Below, in pieces: positions 25,007 through 33,889 of a DNA stretch of 64,000 bases (positions within the stretch are counted from its first letter, which is position 1; each line of letters begins with the position of its first letter). The stretch is from Nocardia flavorosea NBRC 108225 (GTDB lineage: Bacteria; Actinomycetota; Actinomycetes; Mycobacteriales; Mycobacteriaceae): NCBI RefSeq assembly GCF_001613385.1, contig NZ_BDCG01000018.1, forward strand, positions 186,001 to 250,000. Direction: 5' to 3'. A program made the position numbers and the translations under genes. The notes under the pieces are model-generated. The model saw only the letters and a program-made list of their open reading frames with translations. It had not been told where the DNA came from and ran no database searches.

Positions 25007-26035
25007 GTGACCCAGGCCACCGTCACCACTCAGGCATCCGCGGACGATGTGCTGACCGTTGCGCGGGAACAGGTGCTCGAGCGCGGTATCGGGCTGTCCC
25101 GGGAGCAGACCCTGGGCGTGCTGCGCCTCGCGGACGACCGGCTCGAGCAACTGCTCGAACTCGCACACGAGGTCCGGGTGAAATGGTGCGGCCCGGAGGT
25201 GGAGATGGAGGGCATCATCAGCCTCAAGACCGGCGGCTGTCCGGAGGACTGCCATTTCTGCTCGCAATCGGGGCTGTTCGCCTCCCCGGTCCGGGCGGCC
25301 TGGCTCGATATCCCGAGCCTGGTCGAAGCTGCCAAACAGACCGCTAAGACCGGAGCCACCGAATTCTGCATCGTCGCCGCCGTTCGTGGCCCCGACGAAC
25401 GGTTGATGGCACAGGTGGCCGCGGGAGTGGAGGCCATTCGCAACGAGGTCGACATCCAGGTCGCCTGCTCGCTCGGAATGCTCACCCGGGATCAGGTCGA
25501 CCGGCTCGCCGCGATGGGCGTGCACCGCTACAACCACAACCTGGAAACCGCCCGCTCCCACTTCCCGAATGTGGTCACCACCCATACCTGGGAGGAACGC
25601 TGGGATACCTTGCGAATGGTGCGGGAAGCCGGGATGGAGGTCTGCTGCGGCGGAATTCTCGGCATGGGCGAAACCCTCGAACAGCGCGCCGAATTCGCCG
25701 CCGATCTCGCCGCACTCGCACCCGACGAGGTGCCGCTGAACTTCCTCGATCCGCGCCCCGGCACGCCGTTCGGCGACCTCGAGGTCCTGCCCGCCGCGGA
25801 CGCCCTGCGTGCTGTGGCCGCCTTCCGGCTCGCATTGCCCCGCACCATCCTGCGCTTCGCCGGCGGCCGTGAGATCACCCTCGGCGACCTGGGCGCCCGC
25901 CAGGGCATCCTGGGCGGAATCAATGCCGTGATCGTCGGCAACTACCTGACCACCCTGGGGCGCCCGGCCGAACAGGACCTCGACCTGCTGGGCGAACTCC
26001 GGATGCCGATCAAGGCACTCAACGAGACATTCTGA
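25007..26035 (+). CDS. bioB: biotin synthase (radical SAM)
   Basis: 342 residues, GTG start with GAAGGGA upstream. Inserts sulfur into dethiobiotin. The radical-SAM cluster cysteines are C78, C82 and C85 in KTGGCPEDCHFCSQSG; later conserved blocks are FCIVAAVRGP, QVACSLGML, YNHNLETARSHFP (BioB signature), CCGGILGMGET and FAGGREITLGD, whose Arg coordinates the auxiliary [2Fe-2S] cluster. Followed by bsaP 32 nt downstream, so one BioQ-controlled operon is likely. Confidence 0.97.
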   Translation: MTQATVTTQASADDVLTVAREQVLERGIGLSREQTLGVLRLADDRLEQLLELAHEVRVKWCGPEVEMEGIISLKTGGCPEDCHFCSQSGLFASPVRAAWLDIPSLVEAAKQTAKTGATEFCIVAAVRGPDERLMAQVAAGVEAIRNEVDIQVACSLGMLTRDQVDRLAAMGVHRYNHNLETARSHFPNVVTTHTWEERWDTLRMVREAGMEVCCGGILGMGETLEQRAEFAADLAALAPDEVPLNFLDPRPGTPFGDLEVLPAADALRAVAAFRLALPRTILRFAGGREITLGDLGARQGILGGINAVIVGNYLTTLGRPAEQDLDLLGELRMPIKALNETF

Positions 26036-26067
26036 TCGGCGGCGTCAACCGCGGAAGGCGGCCTCGG

Positions 26068-26295
26068 ATGAGTACTGTCGGCGATATGGACGAGCGCTAC
26101 AACCCGTTCACGGGCACGCGGGTCGTGCCCGGGCAGGACGAGCCGGCCTCCCGGGCCGTGGCACTGGGCCTGGAACCGCCGCGATTCTGCGCGCACTGCG
26201 GGCGCCGGATGGTCGTGCAGATCGATCCGGGCGGCTGGCGGGCGCGTTGCTCGCGGCACGGGGTCCTCGATTCTGCGTGCGCGGAGAGGCGGTAG
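26068..26295 (+). CDS. bsaP: biotin synthase auxiliary protein (BsaP/Rv1590-like)
   Basis: 75 residues, ATG 26068 with GGAAGG upstream. Contains NPFTGTRVVPGQ near the N-terminus and a Cys-rich C-terminal half: FCAHCGRRMVV (C41, C44), then RARCSRHG (C61) and C71, plus a conserved GGWRARC. Size, position directly after bioB and the CAHCGRRM motif match the mycobacterial Rv1590 family, reported to be needed for BioB function; the Cys residues suggest metal or Fe-S handling. I name it from remembered homology, not from a search. Confidence 0.8.
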   Translation: MSTVGDMDERYNPFTGTRVVPGQDEPASRAVALGLEPPRFCAHCGRRMVVQIDPGGWRARCSRHGVLDSACAERR

Positions 26296-26297
26296 CA

Positions 26298-27020
26298 GTG
26301 CCCGGGTCACGCGGGGGCGGAGCCGGGGCGCGCCACGGTGGAGCGCGTAAGGAGATGCGTGCCGCGGCGGTGCTGCTGGCCGCCGTGGTCGCGCTGAGCG
26401 TGCTCGCCGGCGTGGTCTGGGGCCTGCTGGTGCCGACCGAACTGGTGCTGGTGGTCGAACCGGGCCGCGGCGCCACACTGGTGGGGGAGAGCCTGCACAG
26501 GTTCGACGCCCTGGCGATCTTCGCCGGTCTGGGCGCAGTGACCGGTGTGCTGTCCGCGGCCACGGCCTGGCGGTGGCGGCGGATGCGCGGCCCCATCCAG
26601 CTCGTCGGGCTGCTGCTGGGCTCGGTGGCCGGGGCGTGGGTCATGGCGTGGATCGGGGAAACGGTCAACTCCTGGGACAACCCGCGGCCCGACGATCCGC
26701 CGGTGGGACAGATCGTGTCGTTGCCCGTCGGCCTGGAAAGCCCGCTCACACTGCTGGTCCAGCCGATGACCGCGGCGCTGGTCATCCTGATGCTGGCCGG
26801 GCTCAGCACGACAGAAGATCTCGGTAGCGGATTCATGAGCCCCTTCGGAGAATCGCGTCCCCAGCCGTATGCGGAGCCGGAGTACTCGGATTACGACCAG
26901 GCTTTCTACCCCGGTGAACCGTCTACGCGGGTGCCGGCCAACGGCACCGCGGAACCCGGCGCCCAGGTGCCGGCCGGCGGCGAAGGCGCGCTGTCGCCGC
27001 AGGAGTCGCCGCCGCGGTAG
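26298..27020 (+). CDS. DUF2567 membrane protein (Rv1591-like)
   Basis: 240 residues from GTG 26298, two bases after the bsaP stop, with GGAGAGG upstream. Four hydrophobic helices (MRAAAVLLAAVVALSVLAGV, ALAIFAGLGAVTGVLSAATA, IQLVGLLLGSVAGAWVMAWI, TLLVQPMTAALVILMLAGL) and a disordered acidic/aromatic tail with DYDQAFYPGEPS. Same gene order as mycobacterial bioB-Rv1590-Rv1591. Function unknown; a biotin-linked membrane role is inference from position only. Confidence 0.8.
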   Translation: MPGSRGGGAGARHGGARKEMRAAAVLLAAVVALSVLAGVVWGLLVPTELVLVVEPGRGATLVGESLHRFDALAIFAGLGAVTGVLSAATAWRWRRMRGPIQLVGLLLGSVAGAWVMAWIGETVNSWDNPRPDDPPVGQIVSLPVGLESPLTLLVQPMTAALVILMLAGLSTTEDLGSGFMSPFGESRPQPYAEPEYSDYDQAFYPGEPSTRVPANGTAEPGAQVPAGGEGALSPQESPPR

Positions 27021-27069
27021 GCGCTGTATTTCCTGCTCCACACTCGTTCGGTTCTCGCCGGCCGAGTCC

Positions 27070-27088
27070 GGTCCCGCGTAGCGGGACC
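27070..27088 (+). terminator. hairpin after the bioB operon
   Basis: GGTCCCGC-GTA-GCGGGACC, an 8-bp perfect stem with a 3-nt loop 50 nt after the DUF2567 stop. No U-tract. Placed to end the bioB-bsaP-DUF2567 transcript. Confidence 0.6.
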
Positions 27089-27166
27089 GCGTGCTATCCG
27101 CCGCGCTGCCCTGTCCTGCCCGTCGTAGGCTGACTGCGTACGGGAGGACGACAGAGAGAAGACGTC

Positions 27167-27697
27167 GTGGGGTTCACCAGTTCACTCGTGGTCGAGGAGA
27201 TCGACGGGGAGTTCTGGAAGGTCAGGGAGCCGCTGACCTATCAGGGTGCGGACGAAGTATTCGAGATTCCGGCGGATTTCCGCACCGATTTCGCGTCGGT
27301 GCCACGACCGCTGGTATGGCTGATCCCGCGCTACGGGGTGTACACACGTGCTGCGATTCTGCACGATTTCCTGGTGCGCACCGAGCGGGTCAGCCGGGCC
27401 GATGCCGACGGCATCTTCCGGAGGACGCTGCGGGAATGCGATGTCTCGCGGCCGCGGCGCTGGATGATGTGGGCGGCAGTGCGGCTGGGCGGCGGGTTGC
27501 GGGGGATATCGCCTGCGGCGTTCGCGGTGTTCCTGCTGATCGCGGTGCCCTCGGTCATCTTCCTGGCGATACCGACCGTTGTCGTCACGGTATTCCTGGT
27601 GCTGTTCTGGTGCGTCGAACTGATCGCTTGGGTCGTGGATCGTTTCGTGCCACCGGACCGACGCACCCGCGTGCCGCGCCCGCAGATGCGCACCTGA
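27167..27697 (+). CDS. DUF1353 family protein with C-terminal membrane segments
   Basis: 176 residues, GTG start. The N-terminal ~100 residues carry the DUF1353 pattern (FEIPADFRTDFASVPRPLVWLIPRYGVYTRAAILHDFLVR, with conserved D, SVP, HD). Two hydrophobic helices follow (AFAVFLLIAVPSVIFLAI, VVVTVFLVLFWCVELIAWVV). DUF1353 is often phage-associated, but no other phage gene is near. Function unknown; the H-D pair is suggestive of a hydrolase. Confidence 0.75.
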   Translation: MGFTSSLVVEEIDGEFWKVREPLTYQGADEVFEIPADFRTDFASVPRPLVWLIPRYGVYTRAAILHDFLVRTERVSRADADGIFRRTLRECDVSRPRRWMMWAAVRLGGGLRGISPAAFAVFLLIAVPSVIFLAIPTVVVTVFLVLFWCVELIAWVVDRFVPPDRRTRVPRPQMRT

Positions 27698-27734
27698 TTG
27701 CCCGCTCCGGTGGCGCCGTTGGCGCGGTGACCGA

Positions 27735-28496
27735 TCAGATGCGCGGGCGTAGCGCCGCGAATTCGTCGGTGACCCGCAGGTCCGAATCGGTGAAACGGTA
27801 GACCGACGCCGGCCGGCCACCCGCCCGGCCGGGTGTCGCGGTATCGCCGGTGGGCGTAATCACCTTGCGGCGACTCAGAACTCGCTGCAGATTCGTGGTG
27901 TCCACATCGTAGCCCAGTGCGGCGCAATAGATCTCACGCAAGGTCGACATGGTGAACCGGTCCGGCGCCAAGGCGAACGAGATGTTGGTGTAGGACAGTT
28001 TCGCGGCCAGGCGGGTGCGGGCGTGCTGCACCACGGTCCCGTGGTCGAAAGACATTTCCGGGAGCGCGGAGACCGGATGCCAGCGGGTATCGGACGGGAG
28101 TTGCGGGTCGGCGGTGAGTGGTACCAGGCCGAGGTAGGCCGAGGCGATCCGGCGCGGGCCGGGTACCCGGTCCGGGGCGCTGAACACCGACAGTTGCTCG
28201 AGGTGGTCCACCTCGCGCACATCGACCTTTTCGGCCAGTTGGCGGCGGGCCGAGGTGTCGAGGTCCTCGTCGTTGCGTAACCGGCCGCCGGGTAGCGACC
28301 AGGTGCCCTGCTGTGGGTCGAGTGCCCGTTGCCAGAGCAGGACGGCGAGTTCACTGCGCTGTCCCGGCGGCCGGCGGTCGGTCATCCCGTCGTGACCGCT
28401 CTCACCTGCGGTGATATTGGCGGGGAAGCGGCGAACCTGGAACACCGCGGTGAGCGATTCATGGATGGTGCTAAACTGGTCCACGTTTTCGATCAT
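27735..28496 (-). CDS. nrtR: NrtR-type Nudix-like transcriptional regulator of NAD synthesis
   Basis: 253 residues from ATG 28496. Nudix-like domain ~15-160 (ELAVLLWQRALDPQQGTWSLPGGRLRNDEDLDTSARRQLAEKV, a degenerate Nudix box with K where catalytic Glu is expected, so probably a sensor). C-terminal winged helix ~170-253 (FTMSTLREIYCAALGYDVDTTNLQRVLSRRKVITPTG, GGRPASVYRFTD). Divergent from nadA, as Rv1593c is from Rv1594. The start codon lies inside the palindrome at 28481-28511, so leaderless translation is likely. A later ATG at 28385 would remove the first Nudix strand. Confidence 0.88.
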   Translation of the reverse strand: MIENVDQFSTIHESLTAVFQVRRFPANITAGESGHDGMTDRRPPGQRSELAVLLWQRALDPQQGTWSLPGGRLRNDEDLDTSARRQLAEKVDVREVDHLEQLSVFSAPDRVPGPRRIASAYLGLVPLTADPQLPSDTRWHPVSALPEMSFDHGTVVQHARTRLAAKLSYTNISFALAPDRFTMSTLREIYCAALGYDVDTTNLQRVLSRRKVITPTGDTATPGRAGGRPASVYRFTDSDLRVTDEFAALRPRI

Positions 28497-28511
28497 AAGT
28501 CGAAAACCTGG
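28481..28511. promoter_or_regulatory. candidate NrtR operator
   Basis: Inverted repeat with arms 28481-28492 (CCACGTTTTCGA) and 28500-28511 (TCGAAAACCTGG): 11 of 12 positions pair, eight of them uninterrupted, around a 7-bp spacer. It covers the nrtR start codon and the expected -10 region of nadA, so binding would block both. Confidence 0.72.
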
Positions 28512-28560
28512 TTGAGTGCGAATCGGCAGGGTTGCCGAGTGCACGAAGGAAGGAGCGACC

Positions 28561-29616
28561 ATGGCGACGATGGGAGCAGAATTGGCCCCGGCGCCGGGTA
28601 CCGCACTGCGGGAACGGATCGTCGACGGGCCCACGGGCTATACCGGGGTGGAGGCGACACCGGAATGGGCAGCCGAGGTGAAACGCCTCGCGCGGCAGCG
28701 CAACGCGACCATTCTCGCGCACAACTACCAGCTCCCGGAGATCCAGGACGTGGCCGATCACGTCGGCGACTCCCTGGCGCTGTCCCGGATCGCAGCGGAG
28801 GCCCCCGAAGGCACGATCGTGTTCTGCGGTGTGCATTTCATGGCCGAAACCGCCAAAATCCTGAGCCCGGAGAAAACCGTGCTCATCCCCGATCAGCGGG
28901 CGGGCTGCTCGCTGGCCGATTCGATCACCGCCGAAGACCTGCGCGACTGGAAAGCCGAACACCCCGATGCGGTCGTGGTGTCCTACGTCAACACGACCGC
29001 GGCCGTGAAGGGCCTGACGGATATCTGCTGCACATCCTCCAACGCCGTGGACGTCGTGGCCTCCATCGCCCCGGACCGCGAGGTGCTGTTCCTGCCCGAC
29101 CAGTTCCTGGGCGCGCACGTCAAACGGGAGACCGGCCGCGAGAACATGCACATCTGGATGGGCGAATGCCACGTCCACGCCGGGATCAACGGTGACGAAC
29201 TCAACGATCAGGCGCGCGCCCACCCCGACGCCGAACTGTTCGTGCACCCCGAATGTGGCTGCGCGACCTCGGCGCTCTACCTGGCCGGCGAAGGCGAATT
29301 CCCGGCCGACCGGGTGCATATCCTGTCCACCGGCGGCATGATCGACGCGGCCCGCACCGCCAAGTCGAACCAGGTACTCGTGGCGACCGAGGTCGGCATG
29401 CTGCACCAGTTGCGCAAAGCCGCGCCGGATATCGACTTCCAGGCCGTGAACGACCGCGCCGCGTGCAAATACATGAAGATGATCACCCCGGCCGCGCTGC
29501 TGCGCTGCCTGGAGGAGAACCGCGACGAGGTGCACGTCGACCCGGAAACCGCTGCCAAGGCACGCCATTCGGTCCAGCGCATGATCGAGATCGGGAACCC
29601 CGGCGGCGGGGAATGA
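28561..29616 (+). CDS. nadA: quinolinate synthase
   Basis: 351 residues from ATG 28561 with GGAAGGAGC upstream. Condenses iminoaspartate with DHAP to quinolinate using a [4Fe-4S] cluster. Cluster cysteines appear in IVFCGVHFMAETAKIL, TDICCTSSNAV and VHPECGCATSALYL; ATILAHNYQLPEIQDVADHVGDSLALSR is the N-terminal signature; HILSTGGMI is the C-terminal one. First gene of nadA-nadB-nadC, but a 371-nt gap with a hairpin separates it from nadB. Confidence 0.97.
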   Translation: MATMGAELAPAPGTALRERIVDGPTGYTGVEATPEWAAEVKRLARQRNATILAHNYQLPEIQDVADHVGDSLALSRIAAEAPEGTIVFCGVHFMAETAKILSPEKTVLIPDQRAGCSLADSITAEDLRDWKAEHPDAVVVSYVNTTAAVKGLTDICCTSSNAVDVVASIAPDREVLFLPDQFLGAHVKRETGRENMHIWMGECHVHAGINGDELNDQARAHPDAELFVHPECGCATSALYLAGEGEFPADRVHILSTGGMIDAARTAKSNQVLVATEVGMLHQLRKAAPDIDFQAVNDRAACKYMKMITPAALLRCLEENRDEVHVDPETAAKARHSVQRMIEIGNPGGGE

Positions 29617-29987
29617 CGCGGATTCCGGATACCGCGGACGCAAACGGCCGCTCGCGTCCGATGCCCGACGGGCGTATCCGTCCGTCCGGTAGCCGGGCGG
29701 ATACGCCGACTCGGCGGTCGCATCCGCCGTATGAGCAGATAAGAGCGGTGCAAGGGTGGGCCGGCCCGCTCAGTGGGCGTGGCACGGGCCGGGCAGGCAA
29801 GCCGTCCAGCCCGGCCATCGGCCGAGCTCACCGCGAGATCCGACCGGCTCGGTGCCCGAGCGGTATCCCGGTGCACGGCGCGAGTGTGCCGGGCCGCGGA
29901 GCGGGGAGAACGGTCGATACATGAGCTGGTCCGGTTACCGGCTGTGCCGGCGATCCGTCGGTGACCGCCCGGGCAGTGGAGGACACG
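29617..29987. other. nadA-nadB intergenic region, no gene
   Basis: 371 nt, unusual inside a nadABC operon. Contains a strong hairpin (29671-29707) and several short GC repeats. Open frames are shadows. Confidence 0.5.
29671..29707 (+). terminator. hairpin between nadA and nadB
   Basis: Arms 29671-29684 (GGCGTATCCGTCCG) and 29694-29707 (CGGGCGGATACGCC) pair over 14 positions with one G-U, loop 9 nt, 54 nt after the nadA stop. Either a (partial) terminator or an mRNA-stability element setting nadA and nadBC levels apart. Confidence 0.5.
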
Positions 29988-31898
29988 ATGACTGGTGAAC
30001 CATGGAATCCGGCGTGGGAAGAGCGCGCGGACCTGGTCGTGATCGGCGGCGGTGTCGCCGGGCTCACCGCCGCGCGCGCCGCCTCGCGCCGGGGTCTGCG
30101 CGTGCTGATTCTGAGCAAAGGCGGACCCAGCGATACCGCCACCCAATACGCGCAGGGTGGTATCGCGGTGGTCGCTCCGCAGGGCGATTCGGTGGACTCC
30201 CATGTCGCCGACACCCTCGCCGCGGGCGGCGGACTGTGCGACCCCGCCGCGGTGCGATCCATCGTGGAAGCGGGCCCCGATGCCGTCGCTGCACTGACCG
30301 ATCTCGGCGCGGTGTTCGACCTCGGCCGCGACGGTCAGATCTCCCGGACCCGCGAAGGCGGGCACAGCACGCGCCGCATCATCCACGCCGGCGGCGATGC
30401 GACGGGCGCGGAAGTGCAGCGGGCACTGTCGGCGGCCGGTCTACCGGTGCTGTTCGGGACGGCCGTACTCGATGTAGTCACGGACGAGTCGGGTGTTCAG
30501 GGGGTCGTCGCGGTCTCCGGCCGGGGTACCGGTGTTGTGCATGCCCCGGCGGTACTGCTGGCCACCGGCGGCCTCGGCCAGTTGTACGCGTTGAGCACCA
30601 ACCCCGCTGGAGCCACCGCGGACGGTGTCGCGCTGGCGTTGTGGGCGGGTGCGGCGGTGGCGGATCTCGAATTCGTGCAATTCCATCCCACAGTGCTGTA
30701 CTCACCCGGCGGCCTCGGCCGGCAACCGCTGATCAGCGAGGCGGTGCGCGGTGAGGGGGCGGTACTGGTCGACTCCCGTGGTGATTCGGTGACCGCCGGG
30801 GTCCATCCGCGCGGCGATCTGGCGCCCCGGGACGTGGTTTCGCGGGCGATCGCCGCGCGGCTGCGGGAGCTGGGCGAGGACCACGTCTACCTCGACGCCC
30901 GCGCGGTCCCCGATTTCACCGTCCGGTTCCCCACGATCACCACTTCTTGCCGGGTCGCCGGGATCGACCCGCGCCGCGACCTCATTCCGGTGGCGCCCGC
31001 CGCGCACTACCAGTGCGGGGGAGTGGTCACCGACCTGCACGGCCGTACCGGCGTACCGGGGTTGTATGCGGCCGGAGAGGTCGCGCGCACCGGGTTGCAC
31101 GGTGCCAACCGGCTCGCCTCCAACAGCCTGCTCGAAGGTCTGGTGATGGGTGAACGGGCCGGTCTGGCGGCGCTCGAGCGGCTGGGCGAACCGGCATTCG
31201 TGTCCGGCCGGTGTTTCGTGGATCGTCCCGCGCTCCCGCGGGCACTGGTCCAGCGGACGATGACAGAACACGCGTCGGTAGTGCGGGACGGGCGAGGTCT
31301 CGCGCAGGCCACGGCCGTCCTCGAGGCCGCAATCGGCCGGGACGCGCGGTTACCCGCCGGCAGTGTCGAGGAGGAATCGCCGGTCATCGTGCCGATGTCC
31401 CCGGAATCCTCGTCGGCCTCGATAGCCGGTCGATCGCCTGTTTCCCCGGCAGAGGTGATCGCGCGTTTCGAAGGTTCCGCACTGACGGTCACGGCTCGCG
31501 CCGTACTGCTGGCGGCCGCTGCGCGTACCGAAAGTCGCGGCTGTCATACCCGCGCCGAACAACCTGTGCCGCAGGGGGATTCGGCCGAGGCCACGGTGGT
31601 GTGCCTGGATGGTTCAGGCGCCCCGTATCTCGCCGCAACCGCTGTGGGCTCCCCGGATGTTGTCGTGCACGGACCCGGTGTGCCCACCCACGCCGGTGGT
31701 GGTACCGGCCCGGCCGATGTCCCCGAGGGCATGCGCCACCGAGTGCCGGATGATCCGGTGCTGCGCTGTCGCGGTGCCGGGGATGTGGGTCCTGCAACCG
31801 GTGCCGCGAGTATCCGGGGCTTGCCCGCCGCAATGCCCGACGCCGGGATTCCCGCAGGTGCTACCGCCGGGACAGGACCAGCGGAGGCGCCCTCGTGA
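29988..31898 (+). CDS. nadB: L-aspartate oxidase, with long C-terminal extension
   Basis: 636 residues from ATG 29988 with GTGGAGGAC upstream (a GTG at 29961 is the alternative). FAD enzyme oxidising aspartate to iminoaspartate. Dinucleotide motif LVVIGGGVAGLTAARAA; active-site loops TQYAQGGIAVV, REGGHSTRRIIHAGGDATG, FVQFHPTVLY; C-terminal GLYAAGEVARTGLHGANRLASNSLLEGLVMGERA. Typical length is ~530; here a variable linker near 470-490 and a ~100-residue Gly/Pro/Ala-rich tail (about 540-636) follow, without known domain. The core is intact. Confidence 0.94.
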   Translation: MTGEPWNPAWEERADLVVIGGGVAGLTAARAASRRGLRVLILSKGGPSDTATQYAQGGIAVVAPQGDSVDSHVADTLAAGGGLCDPAAVRSIVEAGPDAVAALTDLGAVFDLGRDGQISRTREGGHSTRRIIHAGGDATGAEVQRALSAAGLPVLFGTAVLDVVTDESGVQGVVAVSGRGTGVVHAPAVLLATGGLGQLYALSTNPAGATADGVALALWAGAAVADLEFVQFHPTVLYSPGGLGRQPLISEAVRGEGAVLVDSRGDSVTAGVHPRGDLAPRDVVSRAIAARLRELGEDHVYLDARAVPDFTVRFPTITTSCRVAGIDPRRDLIPVAPAAHYQCGGVVTDLHGRTGVPGLYAAGEVARTGLHGANRLASNSLLEGLVMGERAGLAALERLGEPAFVSGRCFVDRPALPRALVQRTMTEHASVVRDGRGLAQATAVLEAAIGRDARLPAGSVEEESPVIVPMSPESSSASIAGRSPVSPAEVIARFEGSALTVTARAVLLAAAARTESRGCHTRAEQPVPQGDSAEATVVCLDGSGAPYLAATAVGSPDVVVHGPGVPTHAGGGTGPADVPEGMRHRVPDDPVLRCRGAGDVGPATGAASIRGLPAAMPDAGIPAGATAGTGPAEAPS

Positions 31899-32004
31899 TC
31901 GGCTCGGACCGAGCCCGGGGTCGTACCTGTTGCGTGCGGGTTCCGGGCCCGCGCGGCAGCCGGGATCACCCGCCGCAGGCGAAGACGGAAAAGAGGAGTA
32001 CACA

Positions 32005-32865
32005 ATGACTTTGGACCCCGGGCTGGACATCGACGCGATCCGCGGCCTCATCCGCACCGCGCTCGACGAGGATCTGCGCTACGGCCCCGATATCACCACC
32101 GCCGCCACCGTCCCCGCGGATACCGTCGTGAAGGCCGCCGTCGTCGCGCGTCAGCCCGGCACCGTGGCCGGTATCGATATCGGCCTGCTCGTTCTGGACG
32201 AAGTGATCGGCGCCGAGGCGTACGAGATCACCGAACGTATCCCCGACGGCTCCCGTATCGCAGCCGGCGATTCCGTACTCGGTGTCGTCGCCCCGACCCG
32301 GGGCCTGCTCACCGCCGAACGCACCATGCTCAACCTCCTGTGCCATCTGTCCGGTATCGCCACCGCGACCGCCGCCTGGGTGGACGCCGTGGCCGGCACG
32401 AACTGCCGGATCCGCGACAGCCGCAAAACCCTGCCCGGTCTGCGCGCCCTGCAGAAATACGCGGTCCGGGCCGGCGGCGGCGTCAACCATCGCATGGGCC
32501 TGGGCGACGCGGCGCTGATCAAGGACAATCACGTCGTCGCCGCGGGGTCGGTGGTGAACGCCCTGCACGCCGTCCGCGCCGCCGCCCCTGATATCGACTG
32601 CGAAGTGGAGGTGGACAACCTCGACCAGCTCGACGCGGTCCTGGCCGAGAACGTCCAGCTGGTGCTGCTGGACAATTTCCCGCTCTGGCAGACCCAGGCC
32701 GCCGTTCAGCGCCGCAACGCCGCCGCCCCGGAGACGAAACTCGAATCCTCGGGCGGGCTCACCCTGGACATGGCCGCGGACTACGCCCGAACCGGTGTCG
32801 ACTATCTCGCCGTAGGAGCCCTCACCCACTCCGTTCGGGTTCTCGACCTGGGCCTCGATATGTAG
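32005..32865 (+). CDS. nadC: nicotinate-nucleotide pyrophosphorylase (carboxylating), QAPRTase
   Basis: 286 residues from ATG 32005 with AAGAGGAG upstream. Quinolinate plus PRPP to nicotinate mononucleotide. Signatures: DEDLRYGPDITTAAT, ERTMLNLLCHLSGIATATA, CRIRDSRKTLPGLRALQKYAVRAGGGVNHRMGL (PRPP/quinolinate site), EVEVDNLDQLD, LLDNF, LESSGGL and VDYLAVGALTHS. Separated from nadB by 106 nt; the frame is open into the nadB tail but the conserved N-terminus and the ribosome-binding site fix the start. Confidence 0.97.
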   Translation: MTLDPGLDIDAIRGLIRTALDEDLRYGPDITTAATVPADTVVKAAVVARQPGTVAGIDIGLLVLDEVIGAEAYEITERIPDGSRIAAGDSVLGVVAPTRGLLTAERTMLNLLCHLSGIATATAAWVDAVAGTNCRIRDSRKTLPGLRALQKYAVRAGGGVNHRMGLGDAALIKDNHVVAAGSVVNALHAVRAAAPDIDCEVEVDNLDQLDAVLAENVQLVLLDNFPLWQTQAAVQRRNAAAPETKLESSGGLTLDMAADYARTGVDYLAVGALTHSVRVLDLGLDM

Positions 32866-32975
32866 ACCATCCCGCCGGGCACCGGCAGGGGACGGTCACC
32901 GCGACGCGCGGCACCATCGCTATGAAACAGACAGGCGCGCTCGCTGCGCACCTGTACCGGTGTCTGCGGGGGTGG

Positions 32976-33473
32976 TCAGTGGGCCATCGACGGCACGCAG
33001 TTCCGCCGGGCCTTCACGTCGGCGATGAGGTTGTTGTAACCGCCGACCAGTTCCGCCAACCGGAGCCAGTCCGTCTGCGTCGCACCACGGGTCATCGGCA
33101 CCGGAACGGCGGCGCGGTTGGCCTGAGCCCATGCCTGAGCCAGTCGATCGATCACGAAACCGAGCGATTCGGGTTCGCGGCTCGCCTCGTTCCATCGGGC
33201 CGGCAGGTACCGGATCGACCACTCGTCGATCTCGCCCACCAATTCGGCGCGGCGTCGATCGAGATCGATGAGTGGTGCACGGCTGGTGCCGCCGGTGCGG
33301 CAGACATGGAGGTTCACCAGGCAGCGTGCTGCCCGGTAGAGCTCGTGATCTCGAAACGTGCCCCCTTGGAACACTCCCAGCAACTGGACCGCGGTCGGAA
33401 GTTCCCCGGGAAGCGGGCCATCCAGCGTGGTCGGTTGAGCGTCGGCCGGCAGACGTGTGTCCTCCTGCAACAT
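32976..33473 (-). CDS. DUF4254 domain protein
   Basis: 165 residues, ATG with AGGGA upstream. All-helical, soluble. The central block DLDRRRAELVGEIDEWSIRYLP and SLGFVIDRLAQAWAQANRA, plus ending WLRLAELVGGYNNLIADVKARRN, match the DUF4254 pattern as I remember it. Function unknown. It converges on nadC (110 nt) and has a G+C-poor upstream region with a GCAATATTGC palindrome at 33565-33574. Confidence 0.7.
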   Translation of the reverse strand: MLQEDTRLPADAQPTTLDGPLPGELPTAVQLLGVFQGGTFRDHELYRAARCLVNLHVCRTGGTSRAPLIDLDRRRAELVGEIDEWSIRYLPARWNEASREPESLGFVIDRLAQAWAQANRAAVPVPMTRGATQTDWLRLAELVGGYNNLIADVKARRNCVPSMAH

Positions 33474-33889
33474 TCCCTGACTCCTGGTCTCAGTTGTTAC
33501 GCCCCACAGGAAAGTTCATCCACAGGGACTGTAACCGACAACCTCTGACTCGGCTACGGAAAACGCAATATTGCATCCTCAATTTGCCGACCGCGTGATC
33601 GGGTAGGTGGCAACTTATCAGCTAATCGAGGGTTCTGGCCGGCTATAGGCCTGGGGTGATCACACCGGGACGCCGGGTTCGGCAACCCGGCCGCAACAGC
33701 GATTCGGTCACTCGCTCGGCGATATGACGTCATCGACGCTGTGCGCGCGGAATCCGGGGAGGGTGAGGCCGAGGGGTTCGGTGCCGATGTCAGGTCCGCC
33801 GGCTTGTACTACGCGGCCGCCGGGTTCACGGTGTGTGTCCGATCGGAGGCGCTGCCGCCGGCCGCGGCGACCCCGTCGACCACGGGCAG
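33474..33889. other. intergenic region, relatively A+T-rich, no intact gene
   Basis: Contains the promoter side of the DUF4254 gene (GCAATATTGC at 33565-33574) and possible degraded sequence leading into the HxlR-like remnant. No intact frame recognised. Confidence 0.4.

Noticed and set aside
27167..27697. DUF1353 gene as evidence of a prophage
   Set aside because: DUF1353 can be phage-linked, but no integrase, structural or att sequence was found around it.
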